From Sipunculus nudus (lineage: Eukaryota; Annelida; Sipuncula; Golfingiida; Sipunculidae): 64,000 nt of DNA. This document shows positions 61,399 through 64,000 of this stretch, one piece after another. The notes below the pieces were generated by a model, which was given only the letters and a program-made list of their open reading frames with translations, ran no database searches and was not told the DNA's origin. The stretch covers positions 78,031,676 through 78,095,675 of the forward strand of contig CM049316.1 of the NCBI GenBank assembly GCA_026874595.1, given 5' to 3'. The position numbers and the translations under genes are program-made. Position 1 is the first letter of the stretch; every line of letters begins with the position of its first letter.

Positions 61399-61505
61399 GA
61401 GAGAGTGGATTAGGAAAATCCACATTGGTCAACTCATTGTTTCTAACGGATTTATACTGTGCAGAATACCCAGGGCCATCACACAGACTCAAAAAAACAG
61501 TTCAA
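61399..61505 (+). CDS. SEPTIN7: Septin (SEPTIN7-type), P-loop exon
   Basis: This 107-bp exon completes the split Gly codon and reads [20 protein letters not shown], then [16 protein letters not shown], ending in phase 0 at a GTAAGT donor (61506). GESGLGKS is the G1/P-loop that binds the GTP phosphates, with Lys and Ser in the catalytic positions. [13 protein letters not shown] matches the SEPT7 group as I remember it and separates it from other septin groups. Later G motifs (switch I/II, G4 AKAD), the septin-unique element and the C-terminal coiled coil must lie beyond the right edge. The last 30 bp (61476-61505) are the first unit of a minisatellite that fills the following intron. Confidence 0.96.
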
Positions 61506-64000
61506 GTAAGTACAGTCTCATCACCATCACACAGACTTAAAAAACAGTTCAAGTAAGTACAGTCTTATCACCATCACACAGACTCAAAAAAACAGTTCAA
61601 GTAAGTACAGTCATATCATTATCACACAGAATAAAAAAAAAACAGTTCATTTAAGTACAGTCATATCACCTTCACACAGACTAAAAACGGGTAAATACAG
61701 TCATATATCCATCATAAAGGCTAAAATACAGTTAAAAACCAGTGATATCACACAGACTCAAAACAGTTTACGCAAGCAGTCATATCACCATCACACAGAC
61801 TCAAAACAGTTTACGCAGGTACAGTAATATCACCATCACACATACTCAAAACAGTTTACGCAGGTACAGTAATATCACCATCACACATACTCAAAACAGT
61901 TTACGCAAGTACAGTTATATCACCATCACACATACTCAAAACAGTTTACACAAGTACAGTCATATCACCATCACACATACTCAAAACAGTTTACACAAGT
62001 ACAGTCATATCACCATCACACAGACTAAAAACAGTTTATGCAAGTACAGTTATATCACCATCACACATACTCAAAACAGTTTACACAAGTACAGTCATAT
62101 CACCTTCACACAGACGCAAAACAGTTCACGCAAGTACAGTCATATCACCATCACACATACTCAAAACAGTTTACACAAGTACAGTCATATCACCATCACA
62201 CATACTCAAAACAGTTTACACAAGTACAGTCATATCACCATCACACAGACTAAAAACAGTTGATGCAAGTACAGTCATATCACCATCACACATACTCAAA
62301 ACAGTTTACACAAGTACAGTCATATCACCATCACACATACTCAAAACAGTTTACACAAGTACAGTCATATCACCATCACACATACTCAAAACAGTTTACA
62401 CAAGTACAGTCATATCACCATCACACATACTCAAAACAGTTTACGCAAGTACGGTCATATCACCATCACACATACTCAAAACAGTTTACGCAAGTACAGT
62501 CATATCACCATCACACATACTCAAAACAGTTTACGCAAGTACAGTCATCTCCCCTTTACACAGACTCAAAACAGTTCACGCAAGTACAGTCATATCACCA
62601 TCACACATACTCAAAACAGTTTACGCAAGTACAGTCATATCACCTTCACACAGACTCCATAACAGTTTACGCAAGTACAGTCATATCACCATCACACATA
62701 CTCAAAACAGTTTACACAAGTACAGTCATATCACCTTCACACAGACTCCATAACAGTTTACGCAAGTACAGTCATATCACCATCACACATACTCAAAACA
62801 GTTTACGCAAGTACAGTCATATCACCTTCACAAAGACTCCATAACAGTTTACGCAAGTACAGACATATCACCATCACACATACTCAAAACAGTTTACGCA
62901 AGTACAGTCATATCACCTTCACAAAGACTCCATAACAGTTTACGCAAGTACAGACATATCACCATCACACATACTCAAAACAGTTTACACAAGTACAGTC
63001 ATATCACCTTCACAAAGACTCCATAACAGTTTACGCAAGTACAGTCATATCACCATCACACATACTCAAAACAGTTTACGCAAGTACAGTCATATCACCT
63101 TCACAAAGACTCCATAACAGTTTACGCAAGTACAGTCATATCACCATCACACATACTCAAAACAGTTTACGCAAGTACAGTCATATCACCTTCACAAAGA
63201 CTCCATAACAGTTTACGCAAGTACAGTCATATCACCATCACACATACTCAAAACAGTTTACGCAAGTACAGTCATATCACCTTCACAAAGACTCCATAAC
63301 AGTTTACGCAAGTACAGTCATATCACCATCACACATACTCAAAACAGTTTACGCAAGTACAGTCATATCACCTTCACACAGACTCCATAACAGTTTACGC
63401 AAGTACAGTCATATCACCATCACACAGACTCAAAACAGTTTACGCAAGTACAGTCATATCACCATCACACATACTCAAAACAGTTTACGCAAGTACAGTC
63501 ATATCACCTTCACACAGACTCCATAACAGTTTATGCAAGTACAGTCATATCACCATCACACATACTCAAAACAGTTTACACAAGTACAGTCATATCACCT
63601 TCACACAGACGCAAAACAGTTCACGCAAGTACAGTCATATCACCATCACACAGACTAAAAACAGTTGATGCAAGTACAGTCATATCACCATCACACATAC
63701 TCAAAACAGTTTACACAAGTACAGTCATATCACCATCACACATACTCAAAACAGTTTACACAAGTACAGTCATATCACCATCACACATACTCAAAACAGT
63801 TTACACAAGTACAGTCATATCACCATCACACATACTCAAAACAGTTTACGCAAGTACGGTCATATCACCATCACACATACTCAAAACAGTTTACGCAAGT
63901 ACAGTCATATCACCATCACACATACTCAAAACAGTTTACGCAAGTACAGTCATCTCCCCTTTACACAGACTCAAAACAGTTCACGCAAGTACAGTCATAT
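61476..64000. repeat. 45/46-bp minisatellite starting inside the septin exon
   Basis: Units begin CCATCACACAGACTC or CCATCACACATACTC and run through AAAACAGTTTACGC to AAGTACAGTCATATCA. The first unit (61476-61523, 48 bp) comprises the last 30 bp of the coding exon plus 18 bp of intron including GTAAGT. Units 2 and 3 keep the same donor; units 4-6 are irregular; from about 61742 the array is regular at 45 bp. From about 62630 to 63540 a 91-bp dimer predominates (45-bp CATACTCAAAAC form plus 46-bp AGACTCCATAAC form). A block of about 1.4 kb is repeated, and the array is cut by the window end. Confidence 0.96.

Noticed and set aside
61742-62844. Open frames of His/Thr/Ser-rich repeats in the right-hand array
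   Set aside because: They are intronic repeat units derived from the septin exon end, with stops appearing whenever unit length changes.

Overview
The window is nuclear DNA of an animal: intron-split coding exons with consensus splice sites, an LTR retrotransposon, DNA-transposon remnants and very large tandem arrays. The dispersed repeats (elements with a TCCG-rich head and a conserved tail, and units rich in AAGGTCAAGGTCAC-like words) resemble those I associate with bivalve and other molluscan genomes. That placement is inference; the sequence does not name the species.

The only host gene I can support is a septin of the SEPTIN7 type on the + strand. Two core exons are clear: 59617-59875 (N-terminal extension, alpha-0 polybasic region, start of the G domain) and 61399-61505 (P-loop GESGLGKS). 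The gene continues past the right edge. Upstream lie up to four candidate first coding exons (22225-22263, 25309-25407, 27684-27698, 28771-28824). Each starts with ATG, ends at a GT donor and is in phase 0, matching the acceptor at 59616/59617. This suggests alternative promoters feeding a common septin body across a transcription unit of at least 42 kb.

Layout: 1-1656 is the tail of a dispersed element (copy A). 2428-2798 is a 188-bp tandem duplication. 5671-7043 is a pogo/Tigger-like element lying in a (TA)n tract. 8139-14467 is a complete Ty3/Gypsy-type LTR retrotransposon on the - strand, with 734-bp LTRs, a Gag with a SCAN-like capsid and a CCHC knuckle, a protease, and a pol whose integrase lies before reverse transcriptase and RNase H (the Gmr1-like order). 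14664-14841 is a 44-bp minisatellite. 15120-20751 is a 45-bp satellite. 20752-29708 holds the candidate first exons and small repeats. 29709-49070 is an 88-bp, A-poor, pyrimidine-rich satellite, interrupted at 39382-42025 by copy B of the dispersed element. 50030-51261 is another dispersed repeat and 51262-54427 is copy C. 54428-61505 holds the septin exons and a 102-bp MITE. 61476-64000 is a minisatellite that begins inside the septin exon and runs off the window.

About 24 kb of the 64 kb is tandem array, most of it inside presumed septin introns. The long open frames in the arrays are by-products of repeat length and composition and are not annotated as genes. The most unusual observations are the minisatellite apparently born from a septin exon/5' splice site, the Gmr1-type retrotransposon with a SCAN-like capsid, the 88-bp satellite with multi-kilobase higher-order duplications, and the Helitron/Helentron-like insertion whose empty site can be read from neighbouring satellite units.
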